Both the position numbers and the translations under genes were made by a program. From assembly GCA_016292215.1 (NCBI GenBank), contig JAEFBB010000024.1:1-34231 (forward strand): a stretch of DNA of 34,231 nt, written 5' to 3'. The number at the start of each line of letters is the position of its first letter. The first letter of the stretch is position 1. Below, in pieces: positions 12,966 to 22,002 of the stretch. This DNA comes from Saccharofermentans sp. (GTDB taxonomy: Bacteria; Bacillota; Clostridia; Saccharofermentanales; Saccharofermentanaceae). Below the pieces are notes generated by a model that was given only the letters and a program-made list of their open reading frames with translations, had not been told where the DNA came from and searched no databases.

Positions 12966-15869
12966 ATGCGGGTAAAAGATAGACCGATACTGAAAGAAAA
13001 AAGTGGCACTTTAGCGGAATGCTGGCCGCAGTTTCTTTTGGCTTTTTTGTTTCCGACACTAACAGTTCTCGCGGCTTTTGCAGTGACCGGATGTTATCCT
13101 TTCGGTGACCGCACGATCCTTACCGTAGACCTCTATCACCAGTACTGCCCCTTCCTTGTAGCGTTCAGGGACAAGGTCTTATCGGGCGGCTCTCTGTTTT
13201 ACAGCTGGAATGACGGCTTAGGCCAGGAATACTACGCGGCTTATGCGAATTACGCGGCAAGCCCTCTTAATATTTTCGCGCTGCTCTTCGATGCGAAGAC
13301 CATGCCGGTATTCATCGGACTCGTAACATGCCTGCGCGCGGGACTTTCTTCGCTTTTCATGATGCTCTTCTTATCCGCCAACGATAACAAGAGGATCGAC
13401 AACATCACGGTTATCTTCAGTTCTTCATACTCGCTCTGCGGATGGTTCATCTCATTTTTCTGGAACATCATGTGGTGCGACGCAGTCGTATTGCTGCCTT
13501 TGATCCTGCTCGGATTAAGAAGGCTCATGCTGGAGAAAAAGTGCGGCCTTTATGCGGTTACTCTCGCGATCGCTCTTATCAGCAACTACTATGCGGGATA
13601 TTTCCTCTGCCTGTTCCTCGTGATCTTCGCGCCCTGCTATTACATCTGCATCTTCTCGCGCGAAAAGAAGAAGGGCGACCCTTCAAGGCTCTGCTTTAAG
13701 ACTTTCATCGGTTCGGCATTCAGGTTTGCTTTATCGAGCATACTTGCCGCAGGAGCTTCTGCGATACTGACTCTGCCGACATACCTGATCCTCCAGAACT
13801 GTTCTGCTACGGGCGATGCCCTGAAGATGGACTATAACCTCCAGAACAAGCTCTTCGATTTCATCGGAAGATTCATGGTAATGGCCAATCCGAACATCAG
13901 AGACGGCATGGCCAATGTCTACAGCGGCATCGTTATCATTCTTCTTCTGCCTTTGTTCTTCCTTCTTCCTGCGAAGACAGGCATTAAGCTCAAGCACAAG
14001 ATCGTATTCGCCATTATGCTCGGCGTCATGTATCTGAGCTTTTCAAACCGCACACTCAATTTCATCTGGCACGGCTTCCATTTCCCGAACCAGATACCTT
14101 ACAGGGAATCTTTCCTTATGAGCTTCCTTTTGGTGTTTATCGGATTCCTTACGATAAGACGCATCAGGGCACTTGGCACGAAATATGTGACGGGAGCCAT
14201 TCTGGGCTCGGCCGTTTTCCTTATCTTCTATGAGAAGTTCGGAGCAGGCAACGAGAGTTATATCCAGATGGGCGGCACGCTCCTTTTCCTGATCATTCAG
14301 GGCGCGGCGCTTCATACTGTCAGCAACACCAAGGCTAATAAGAGCGAGTTCTTCTGCGAGACACTCCTTACCGTCACAATGATGATCGAGATGTTCGCAG
14401 CTTCCCTTACTACGATAGGCCTGGTTGCCGCACATGAAGGCTTTACGAGCTATGCGCCTTATGGCAGGAACCATGAGGAAGTAGCAAGCTATGCGGCAGA
14501 GGTTGAGGGAACCGAAGGCCACATGAACTTCGAGCGTTCCGAGCTTTTCCCGAACAACGTCTGTGACCTGCAGTCGCTTTATAACGTTAAGGGTCTGTCG
14601 ATATTCTCTTCTACGGCAAGAGAGAGCTTTGTTAAATACATGAGAAACTACGGTTTCCACAACAATAACATCAACGGACTGCGCAACGCCGGACTTACCC
14701 GCGTTACCGCAACGATCCTCAATGTCAGAAATCTCATTGAGACAGACAAGACCAAGTCTGTACCTGCGCTGTTTGAACAGGAATACCAGGAAGGAAATGT
14801 CACTTCATGGGGCAATCCTGATGCTCTCAGCATCGGCTTTATGACCGATACCGCAGTGATTGATTACGCGCCTGATTACGACAAAAACCTTGATGTTTTC
14901 GACAAGACGAACCAGTGGGTAAGAAGCATGGGCGCAGATTCCGTATATAAGCCCGTTATCCTCAATGCCGGATTCTCCACGGGAATCTCTACTCAGGATA
15001 CAGTTGGCCACGTCCTTGTATATACCGACCAGTACAGCAATACAAAGGGCTATGAGATCAATCTCATCGTAAACAGTGCGGACATCGGTTCTGATGTATA
15101 CATCTATGCAAATGCCAAGAAGGGCGGCACTGTCACTATAACCAGCGGAGACACCAAAAAGACATTCGAGATAAGAAGCTACCAGATCATCTGCCTCGGC
15201 ATCTATGACGGCACACCGATCGAAGTCACCATCAAGTATCAGGATGTCCCAGGAACTTCGATGTTTGTATACGGATACCAGCTCGACCAGGCAGGCTATC
15301 AGAAGATGCTCGAAGTATTGGGTGATGAGCAGTTGGAAGTAACATCTTATGATGATACGTCCATTTCCGGCCACATCGAGGCTAAAGAAGACGGCCTGCT
15401 GTTCCTCACGATCCCTTACTCTGAAGGCTGGACGGCTGTGGTCGACGGCAAGGAGGCTGAGATCACGCCTGTACAGGATGCGCTTATGGGCATCAAGCTC
15501 ACTAAGGGCAGCCACGACATCACGTTGAAGTACACGCCCAAAGCATTTAAGGAAGGTGCTCTCATAAGCATCGTATCTATCTTCCTTATCGTGCTTATCT
15601 CTTTTGTTCCTGTTCTCGTAAGAAAGCTTAAGAAGAATAATAAGGCTGCTTTGGCAGTTGCGGCCGGCGTCCCTTCTGAAGGCGGAAATGACGGGCAGAC
15701 TTCTATTGAGGAGGTCCCTGTAGAAGCGATCCTGCCTGATGATACGAAGCCCGCAGATACGGCTGATAACGTAAGCGATAAGGCTGAAGAGCCTGTTCCG
15801 GAAGAGGAAGAAAAGCCTGTTACCGAAGAAGATAAGGGCGATCCGGAGACCGAAGATGATCAAGGCTAA
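12966..15869 (+). CDS. YfhO-family multi-pass membrane protein, GT-C type
   Basis: A 967-residue protein with about 12-14 membrane segments in the first 470 residues. It then has a large outer domain and a last membrane segment at about 865-885 (ISIVSIFLIVLISFVPVLV), followed by an acidic cytoplasmic tail rich in E, D, P. The N-terminal loop ILTVDLYHQYCPFLVAFRDKVLSGGSLFYSWNDGLGQEYY and SPLNIFALLF matches the YfhO family, in which the Asp of the DLYHQY motif is the likely catalytic carboxylate of GT-C-fold transferases. Some YfhO proteins glycosylate lipoteichoic acid. The substrate here is not known. The gene overlaps the next gene by 14 bases. The start ATG is preceded by TTTAGAGG. Identification of the family is firm, function inferred. 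Confidence 0.86.
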   Translation: MRVKDRPILKEKSGTLAECWPQFLLAFLFPTLTVLAAFAVTGCYPFGDRTILTVDLYHQYCPFLVAFRDKVLSGGSLFYSWNDGLGQEYYAAYANYAASPLNIFALLFDAKTMPVFIGLVTCLRAGLSSLFMMLFLSANDNKRIDNITVIFSSSYSLCGWFISFFWNIMWCDAVVLLPLILLGLRRLMLEKKCGLYAVTLAIALISNYYAGYFLCLFLVIFAPCYYICIFSREKKKGDPSRLCFKTFIGSAFRFALSSILAAGASAILTLPTYLILQNCSATGDALKMDYNLQNKLFDFIGRFMVMANPNIRDGMANVYSGIVIILLLPLFFLLPAKTGIKLKHKIVFAIMLGVMYLSFSNRTLNFIWHGFHFPNQIPYRESFLMSFLLVFIGFLTIRRIRALGTKYVTGAILGSAVFLIFYEKFGAGNESYIQMGGTLLFLIIQGAALHTVSNTKANKSEFFCETLLTVTMMIEMFAASLTTIGLVAAHEGFTSYAPYGRNHEEVASYAAEVEGTEGHMNFERSELFPNNVCDLQSLYNVKGLSIFSSTARESFVKYMRNYGFHNNNINGLRNAGLTRVTATILNVRNLIETDKTKSVPALFEQEYQEGNVTSWGNPDALSIGFMTDTAVIDYAPDYDKNLDVFDKTNQWVRSMGADSVYKPVILNAGFSTGISTQDTVGHVLVYTDQYSNTKGYEINLIVNSADIGSDVYIYANAKKGGTVTITSGDTKKTFEIRSYQIICLGIYDGTPIEVTIKYQDVPGTSMFVYGYQLDQAGYQKMLEVLGDEQLEVTSYDDTSISGHIEAKEDGLLFLTIPYSEGWTAVVDGKEAEITPVQDALMGIKLTKGSHDITLKYTPKAFKEGALISIVSIFLIVLISFVPVLVRKLKKNNKAALAVAAGVPSEGGNDGQTSIEEVPVEAILPDDTKPADTADNVSDKAEEPVPEEEEKPVTEEDKGDPETEDDQG

Positions 15870-18150
15870 AGGAAAGTTTTCCACTTCCTTGGGAATGGCG
15901 TTCTGCTTCCTCGCAGCTGTTTTACTGGCTGTGGCAGCTATGAACATCGGCTTTATGACTGAGCCCGGTAAGATCCTTCCTGTCGCGATCAGCATGCGTT
16001 CGGGCGAGACTAATAAGAATATCTTAAGAGGGATCGATCTGGCATTAGATGACATCAGATTGATCAGATCCGGAGAAAGCATCGATACCTGGCGCCTTCT
16101 TACATTTGTGCATGCGGATCTGTTCTTTTATCTGGCCTTGATCGTTCCGGAAGCTGTTGCCAAGACAATACTTCTCATCGGTTACTATTTGAGATTTGGC
16201 CTTTGCTGCAGCGCAATGTATTATTTCTTGTCAAAGCATATAAAGCTCTCAAGGCTGCCTTCGGCCATGCTCGCTGCCATGTATGCATTCTCATCCCAAA
16301 TCATCTTCACGGCCCAGTTCCCGTCTGTAATGAACATGGCTGTCATGTTCCCGTTGCTCTTATCTGCCTTTGATTCTTATCTGCAGAAGAGGACCTGGAA
16401 GACTTACACGGTTGTCTGTGTCTGTTCATTCGGTCTCGCGTTTACCGGGGGATTTGCGATAATCGCCGGCATACCTGCGATGGCTCTTATCGGTCTTGTA
16501 ATGTGCATCGGCCTGTATTCAAGATCCGGCAGGGCAGTATCTTCCTGGTTCAAACTCGTGTCAGGACTGTCCGTGGGACTCCTGCTCGATATGGCTTTCC
16601 TTGTACCGGGACTTACCGCCATGGAGTCAAAGCTTAACATCGCTGCGAGCTTCTCTGAGTCAAAAGTCACATACACGGTCTATGACCTTTTGCGCGGCAC
16701 ATTATGCCTCCGTTCCGGAAGCATGTACGATAACACGAGCCCCTTGTTTTATATCGGAATACTGACGATAGCCGCAGTAGTGGCATTTGCTCTTAATGAC
16801 CAGATACCGGTAAGGCTTAAAGCCGCTTCTGCCGTAATAGCAGCAGTGATGCACATTGCCTGCTGTTCTTCCTTTGTAAACGATGCTTTAAGTTTTTTCG
16901 GAAGTGCTCCGGTACTTACTTCTGCCAGACTGATCTGCCTTGAAGTACTGATCTTCTTTATGGCGGCAATAGGCCTCAAGAATGCCAAGAGCCTTAAGAA
17001 AGGCGGATTAATAGCCGTCTGTCTGGTGCCTCTGGCTTTTCTTATATTGTCGAACAATTCATCTGCCGGGACATCATTTTCGAGCTCGATAATCGTATCC
17101 ACATTTATCGTGACATTCTTTGAATCTCTTCTTGTATATGCGCTGGCAAGGAACAAGCTCTCATCTGCCGCTAAATACGTCGTGCTTGCCGTGGCCTTTA
17201 TTCTTGTCGGAGTTAATACCGCCTTCGTAATGTTCAACAATACGATCTCAATCTCATCCGCATCAGAATACTTTAAGGGCAACAGACTGACATATTCTTC
17301 TGAAAGCATTATTACCGACGGCGAATTTGTTCTGCCCGCGGTATTAGATGACAGCACATATATCGTGGTCCCTGCCGATCTGAGCGTCTATGAGTCAGCG
17401 GGTTACGCTTTAGACAGTATTAATTATCTTTCCTATAAGACTACGGGAGACGACCTTTTCGAGAGGACAGACTATGAGCCTGACATCAGGAGCGGAATGC
17501 AGTCTGCGGGAATGGATCTTTATGTGATCAAGGAAGGATATAACGAACTGGTAATGATCCCGCTGGATATATCTTCCGGCGACAGAATGTTTGTATACTG
17601 CAGCAGCCCTGCAGGCGCTTCGGTCAGGGTAGAAAGCTCTGACGGAATGTCTGAAAGGATATTTGAGGGACCGTTCCTTACCGGGATCGACACGGCTTCA
17701 GAAGATGTTGCCATCAACATCTCTTTGACGACGGAAGCGGAGAGGACCTGCAGAATATCTTTGGTCGTCCTCAAAGAATCTGTTTATGAATCAATGAAGA
17801 CTCTGTCGGGCGAAGTCTCAGGCCCGGCTTTTAAGGTGAATATAAACAGCACCAACAGAGCGCACGGCACCAACACCCTCATCCTGCCTTATGCTTATGA
17901 CGAAGGCACCAGAGTCAGGGTAAACGGCACAGCCTATGACACTTATGACATCTGCGGCAAGATGGCCTTAACATTTGAATGCGGTGATAGCGAGACTGTT
18001 GACGTCAAGATCGGCAAGCAGGCGGAAGGAACGCTTGTTGCCAACATGATAAGCGCCTTTATGGCACTGTGTCTTATCGCCATTCCGCTTATACAAAGGT
18101 ATAATGATAAGAAGAAAGTAACCGGCGAAGGAAATAATACAAATGCTTAG
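15856..18150 (+). CDS. Second YfhO-like membrane protein, lacking the signature motif
   Basis: A 764-residue protein with about 12 membrane helices across the first 440 residues, an outer domain, and a final helix at about 725-745. The design mirrors its neighbour, and the length is also in the YfhO range, but the DLYHQY-type loop is absent: the corresponding N-terminal region reads ISMRSGETNKNILRGIDLA. It may be a divergent or inactive partner that forms a complex with the upstream protein. The start ATG 15856 lies inside the previous gene, with GGAG seven bases before it, and the stop overlaps the next gene by eight bases. The three genes are therefore translationally coupled. Assignment to YfhO rests on topology and neighbourhood, so it is moderate. 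Confidence 0.65.
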   Translation: MIKAKGKFSTSLGMAFCFLAAVLLAVAAMNIGFMTEPGKILPVAISMRSGETNKNILRGIDLALDDIRLIRSGESIDTWRLLTFVHADLFFYLALIVPEAVAKTILLIGYYLRFGLCCSAMYYFLSKHIKLSRLPSAMLAAMYAFSSQIIFTAQFPSVMNMAVMFPLLLSAFDSYLQKRTWKTYTVVCVCSFGLAFTGGFAIIAGIPAMALIGLVMCIGLYSRSGRAVSSWFKLVSGLSVGLLLDMAFLVPGLTAMESKLNIAASFSESKVTYTVYDLLRGTLCLRSGSMYDNTSPLFYIGILTIAAVVAFALNDQIPVRLKAASAVIAAVMHIACCSSFVNDALSFFGSAPVLTSARLICLEVLIFFMAAIGLKNAKSLKKGGLIAVCLVPLAFLILSNNSSAGTSFSSSIIVSTFIVTFFESLLVYALARNKLSSAAKYVVLAVAFILVGVNTAFVMFNNTISISSASEYFKGNRLTYSSESIITDGEFVLPAVLDDSTYIVVPADLSVYESAGYALDSINYLSYKTTGDDLFERTDYEPDIRSGMQSAGMDLYVIKEGYNELVMIPLDISSGDRMFVYCSSPAGASVRVESSDGMSERIFEGPFLTGIDTASEDVAINISLTTEAERTCRISLVVLKESVYESMKTLSGEVSGPAFKVNINSTNRAHGTNTLILPYAYDEGTRVRVNGTAYDTYDICGKMALTFECGDSETVDVKIGKQAEGTLVANMISAFMALCLIAIPLIQRYNDKKKVTGEGNNTNA

Positions 18151-19132
18151 CAGGAAAATCACAGACGGCACGGAATTCGTTGTTTTTGATATGGAGTGGA
18201 ACCAGCCGATGCCGGGCAAGGAATATCCCTTTGATGTCAGCAAGCTTACAGGCGAGATCATTGAGATAGGCGCACTGAAATATGTTTATGACAACGGCGA
18301 ACTGATCTATCAGGACACGTTCTCCACTGATATCGCTCCTGTTAAGTATACGAAGCTTCATTATCACGTTAAGAAAGTTACCCATAAGAAGAATGCCGAT
18401 CTTTTGAACGGAATTCCTTTTAAGGATGCCTATACGAAGTTTAGAAAATTCTGCGGTGATGCGATCCTGGTAGGGTGGGGGAGCTCTGATCCTTCCATGC
18501 TCAAGATGAACCTCGAGTTCTTTGGGCTTGATTCAAAGCTCAATCTGTTCTTCCTGGATCTTCAGCCGATCTTCTCGCTCTTTGCAGGCCTCCAGGGCTC
18601 CCAGAGGAGCGTGGAAGCTGCAGTCGATTTCTATAATATAGATAAGAATGAGATATTCCATAGCGCTAATGCCGATGCGCACTATACAGGCGCTGTTTTC
18701 GAAGAGATATTCAAGCACAACAAGCCTTCGGAGGTAATATCCGCGATATCGAGCTCTTCTATAGACCCCGATGTCCCGTCAGATTTCAGCTTTGTCGGCC
18801 CCGAGTGTCTGGACAGCATAAGCGCATTCGCGACTTCGAAAAACTTTATGAAGGACTGCCCTTTGTGCGGGAAGAAGCTGAATGTTAAGATCAGCAGCTT
18901 CCGTATCCGCAAATCACAGTATGCCCTGCTCGAATGCAGGGAGCACGGCGAGCTGTTCTCCAGAACAAGGGTAAAGAAGAATAAGGCAGGCAATTACTAT
19001 GCTGCTTCTGTATTGAGATTTGCCACGCAGAATGATTATTGGCTCGTAGCCTCAAAGAAGGAAGAGTTTGACAAGTTCGGCGAAAAGGGCGCTCCGGCCC
19101 CGAAAACAGAGGAAGAAGAGAAGGAAACATAG
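18143..19132 (+). CDS. DEDDh-type 3'-5' exonuclease with Cys-rich C-terminus
   Basis: A 329-residue protein with an exonuclease fold of the DnaQ/KapD type. The acid pair is seen in FDMEWNQ (Asp16, Glu18), a further acid in GWGSSDPSMLK (Asp116), and HSANADAHYTGAVFE gives His173 and Asp178, completing the DEDDh set. C-terminal to this (about 239-268) is a zinc-finger-like CPLCGKK ... LECREHGE, followed by a basic region and an acidic tail. It would remove nucleotides from DNA or RNA 3' ends using two metal ions; its target is not known. The ATG overlaps the upstream YfhO-like stop by eight bases. It is an unusual partner for a membrane glycosyl-type gene, so functional linkage is uncertain. Fold assignment is good. 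Confidence 0.82.
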   Translation: MLSRKITDGTEFVVFDMEWNQPMPGKEYPFDVSKLTGEIIEIGALKYVYDNGELIYQDTFSTDIAPVKYTKLHYHVKKVTHKKNADLLNGIPFKDAYTKFRKFCGDAILVGWGSSDPSMLKMNLEFFGLDSKLNLFFLDLQPIFSLFAGLQGSQRSVEAAVDFYNIDKNEIFHSANADAHYTGAVFEEIFKHNKPSEVISAISSSSIDPDVPSDFSFVGPECLDSISAFATSKNFMKDCPLCGKKLNVKISSFRIRKSQYALLECREHGELFSRTRVKKNKAGNYYAASVLRFATQNDYWLVASKKEEFDKFGEKGAPAPKTEEEEKET

Positions 19133-19136
19133 ATTG

Positions 19137-19158
19137 TAAACAAAATGTTAACAATCTA
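19137..19158. promoter_or_regulatory. AT-rich inverted repeat upstream of pilX-like promoter
   Basis: ATTGTAAAC and GTTAACAAT form an inverted repeat with eight of nine bases matching and a short AAAAT centre. It includes TGTTAACA (19146-19153), shared with the region before the second pilin operon. No T-run follows, so it is not a good terminator. Confidence 0.45.
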
Positions 19159-19181
19159 TGTAAAAAAAGTTAGCAAAATTC

Positions 19182-19220
19182 GAATTTTCTGTTGAAATTT
19201 AAACGGAGATGTCATAAAAT
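19182..19220 (+). promoter_or_regulatory. Promoter for PilX-like gene, sharing a module with the pilin operon
   Basis: GAATTTT then CTGTTGAAATTT; TTGAAA (19192-19197), 17-bp spacer, TAAAAT (19215-19220). The upstream part is almost identical to that at 32430-32449. The transcript would have a leader of about 85 bases that contains a short GCGGG/CCCGC hairpin and a repeated GGGGTATT (19236-19243, 19248-19255). Confidence 0.75.
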
Positions 19221-19313
19221 AGGCTTAGCTAATAAGGGGTATTGTGCGGGGTATTCCCGCCAAACCTATTTAAATAAGTAACTTTGATACCATAAAGAAG
19301 GAAGGTGCTTCTT

Positions 19314-21452
19314 ATGATTAAAAGATTAGTAAAGAAGAAGGACAGCAAGCAGGGCGCAATACTTGTTATTGTCGTACTCATCCTTGCTCTCGCAATGATC
19401 TTCATCACTGCGGCAATGATGCTTACACAGGCTACAAGAAGCCGTCTGTATGACAACACCATGCAGAGCCAGGCGCGTCTTACTGTTACATCCGCTTCGG
19501 AAGTTTTCCTGGAAGCTCTTATTACACAGGAAATCACCGATGACCAGATCGACAAGATGCTTAAAGACTCACCGTCCCGTCATGACGATGATGCCGATAA
19601 GATCATGATGATCGTTGATGGTGTTCCGGGCATGTCCAGAGATCCTGATAACTGCACCTACCTTGACCTTTATTATCCCGATACTGACGATACTGATATC
19701 GTTTATGCTGATTTCTCAACGATCATCGGCGACCAGAGAGAGAATGTAAGAATCGTTCTCAGTGTTTCTCACTCTGATCCTCATCCTTCCGGACGTTTTA
19801 AGAACCAGATCGATATCGCTGCATCTGTTTCAACATCCCAGCTCCGTTTCGACCAGGGTGTCGGAATGGTAAACCCTGCTCTCGGCCCCGTCGATGATAA
19901 CACCATTCTCCTTAGAGGCGGCGCTTACGAGCAGACATCAGATGCTATCTTCTTCTCTGATCTCGTTTATTCCGGCGGCACTGCTAAATTAGGCGGTGGT
20001 AACTACTATAAGGGCAACATGGTCTTCCTTGACGGTGCATACTTCAGCAGCACGGCTTCAGTAAAGGAAATCAGCGGTGACTTCTACTTCATCGGAAACA
20101 GCAACCATGATGCCGGTATTAAGCACGGCGGCAACGACAATATCTGGGGCAGCATCAGTTCCGGCAGTAAGTTTGTCTTCGCAGGAAGAGAAGCTCAGAA
20201 TGAACCCGGCTCTGACCAGAATGGTAAGGTTAAGGATCTTCTCACAGCCAGCACAAGAAGCTGCTACTTCATCGGTGTAGCCGATAACACAGTTAAGTGC
20301 GTAAGCAAGAAAGCTACTTACTATGTAACTAATAATAAATCTCCTGGTGGGACGATCACAGACAAGGTTAACCTTTATAAGTCTTACAACTATACGACTG
20401 CCAATCCGTTCCCTTCAAACGTTACTACTCAGGTATTTGCTGAGCTTAACGCTGACGGCAAGACAAGGAAATTGGCTAAGGATTATACTACCATTCAGGA
20501 TGAGTATTGGGCAGAAGAACTTCCCGGCGGCGGATATACATACCATGTAATCGCTGAGGGAACTAAACTTGACAAAGAATATGAAGTATATGCCAACCCT
20601 ATTACTAAGACTTATCCGAAGTCTAAGATGGAAAAGGATGGCAGCAACTATAAGTTCAAGTCAGGAACTCAGATCAGTTTGAGCACTCTTTCGTCCAAGG
20701 CAAATTCCAGCGGCGTAATTAATCTTACTCCCGGCTACTATCAGTTCACTGCCGGCGAGACCTGCAGCCAGGATCACGCAAGCAATAAGCCTGTTATTGT
20801 TGCCATCAATGGTGCAAAGGCTAGTGAATACCGCTTCTACTTTGCTGCCGGCACACACAAGCTTAACAACATTGTATTTGCTATGTATAATGTCCAGACT
20901 AACCAGACTCCGGTCATGTTCATACTTGAACCTGGTGCTCATCTCCAGTTAACAACAAGCTCGAACTTCCGTAAATCTGACCGTCTCTGCTCTTCAGGCT
21001 TTATCTGCATCAACCGCGGATACACAAACGCAGCTGATCTCGCAAACTACATCAGAACTGCTACTGCAAATTCTGAAGACAAGGTTTGGAGCACTTCTCA
21101 CACAGGTAAGGACGGAGCTCAGATCAAGTATTCAAAGTACTATGACGGAATCGTTAAGCCCAGCTTCTACATCTTCGGTACAAGCAACACAAGCTTAACA
21201 GTAGGTGACTCTGTCATTCTCGAAGCTTACATCGGTCTGTATGGCAACTCTTACTTCAAGCAGAGAAACGATATCGATTCCAGGATTGCCATTTACGGAA
21301 GAATCGAAGCAAATGCTTTCCCGAATGGCGATAACCCGACCGGTCACTTCCAGATGCCTTATTGCCCGGCACCCGGTGAGACTAACGAAGAACCGGATGA
21401 GAGAGCAGCTAAGACAAAGTTCGAAATCGCTCAGATCATCTACTATTACTGA
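19314..21452 (+). CDS. PilX/GspK-like large pilin-type adhesin candidate
   Basis: A 712-residue protein from ATG 19314, with AAGGAAGG eight bases upstream (GTG 19305 is in frame but unsupported). The N-terminus MIKRLVKKKDSKQG is basic and ends in Gly, followed by a hydrophobic helix (AILVIVVLILALAMIFITAA) and a polar helix, as in PilX/GspK-like minor pilins that lack the Glu at mature position 5. The rest is about 650 residues of Gly-, Ser-, Thr- and Tyr-rich sequence with strand-like repeats, such as FVFAGREAQN, YFIGVADNT and YFIFGTSN-like segments, resembling a beta-helix surface domain. I propose a pilus-tip or adhesin role. It stands alone 3.4 kb before the pilB gene but shares a promoter module with the pilin operon. 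The C-terminal function is unrecognised. Confidence 0.58.
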   Translation: MIKRLVKKKDSKQGAILVIVVLILALAMIFITAAMMLTQATRSRLYDNTMQSQARLTVTSASEVFLEALITQEITDDQIDKMLKDSPSRHDDDADKIMMIVDGVPGMSRDPDNCTYLDLYYPDTDDTDIVYADFSTIIGDQRENVRIVLSVSHSDPHPSGRFKNQIDIAASVSTSQLRFDQGVGMVNPALGPVDDNTILLRGGAYEQTSDAIFFSDLVYSGGTAKLGGGNYYKGNMVFLDGAYFSSTASVKEISGDFYFIGNSNHDAGIKHGGNDNIWGSISSGSKFVFAGREAQNEPGSDQNGKVKDLLTASTRSCYFIGVADNTVKCVSKKATYYVTNNKSPGGTITDKVNLYKSYNYTTANPFPSNVTTQVFAELNADGKTRKLAKDYTTIQDEYWAEELPGGGYTYHVIAEGTKLDKEYEVYANPITKTYPKSKMEKDGSNYKFKSGTQISLSTLSSKANSSGVINLTPGYYQFTAGETCSQDHASNKPVIVAINGAKASEYRFYFAAGTHKLNNIVFAMYNVQTNQTPVMFILEPGAHLQLTTSSNFRKSDRLCSSGFICINRGYTNAADLANYIRTATANSEDKVWSTSHTGKDGAQIKYSKYYDGIVKPSFYIFGTSNTSLTVGDSVILEAYIGLYGNSYFKQRNDIDSRIAIYGRIEANAFPNGDNPTGHFQMPYCPAPGETNEEPDERAAKTKFEIAQIIYYY

Positions 21453-21480
21453 TACGGTTCGGTAAAACAAATCAACTAAG

Positions 21481-21515
21481 AGGGCTGTCTCAGATGAGAC
21501 AGCCCTTATTATTTG
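21481..21515 (+). terminator. Intrinsic terminator after PilX-like gene
   Basis: AGGGCTGTCTC (21481-21491) pairs with GAGACAGCCCT (21496-21506), loop AGAT, followed by a T-rich tract. The hairpin is identical to 34112-34137 apart from one loop base. It may also serve the convergent minus-strand gene. Confidence 0.88.
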
Positions 21516-21555
21516 TATATCTATTACTCTATTAATATTCTTTGAAAAAGCCGTA

Positions 21556-22002
21556 TTACTCCAATACCAATATACCGGGGAGATAAATAAGATCTTCAGC
21601 GATGGAACGCATCGAGTGGATCACGATCTTCGGGTTTACATCTGCATCTACGCCATAAGAGATAATGCTCTCATTGTCGGCTATTATCATCTCGGCCTTG
21701 CCAAGCAGAAGCTGCATTTTATCATAGAGCGGATTGGATTTATCAAGCAGCAAGGTACCTTTGTCCACTAAATAGACAGTGATAGTGTTGAAAGATGCCT
21801 CGCTCAGGCCTTCCAGAAAAACGGAAAGCATATCTCTTCCGTGATCAGAATCGGAAGAATAGTAATCATGCTTTATTAATACATATTTAGAAGAACTGTT
21901 ATCAGCAGTTTTTTCCTGCAATACTTCGAGTATTGTATTGCCGGCAAAGTCTTCCATTGCCGGAGCCGGATAATCAAGACTGCTTTTTTGATTGTTGTTC
22001 AT
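21556..22002 (-). CDS. DsrE/YedF-like protein without cysteines
   Basis: A 148-residue protein. From about residue 40 the layout resembles the DsrE-like C-terminal domain of YedF: KYVLIKHDYYSSDSDHGRDMLSVFLEGLSEA, then TITVYLVDKGTLLLDKSNPLYDKM, KAEMIIADNESI, and HSMRSIAEDL. In YedF a CGTC-type cysteine pair sits near the ADNES segment; here there is no cysteine anywhere in the protein. It is thus unlikely to be a sulfur carrier of the usual kind. ATG 22002 is favoured, with GGGAGAG six bases upstream; TTG 22005 is in frame. The first ~29 bases overlap the upstream DUF6062-like gene. Family match is moderate and the function unknown. Confidence 0.5.
   Translation of the reverse strand: MNNNQKSSLDYPAPAMEDFAGNTILEVLQEKTADNSSSKYVLIKHDYYSSDSDHGRDMLSVFLEGLSEASFNTITVYLVDKGTLLLDKSNPLYDKMQLLLGKAEMIIADNESIISYGVDADVNPKIVIHSMRSIAEDLIYLPGILVLE

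Noticed and set aside
14805..16082. Open frame of 425 codons on the minus strand
   Set aside because: Antisense to the two YfhO-like genes; codon pattern is a reverse shadow and no promoter or ribosome-binding site supports it.
19137..19158. Terminator after the exonuclease gene
   Set aside because: The inverted repeat is AT-rich with no T-run afterwards; it fits a regulatory site better.
19221..19313. Possible c-di-GMP riboswitch before the PilX-like gene
   Set aside because: The known GEMM-type conserved segments are not visible; only a short GCGGG hairpin is present.
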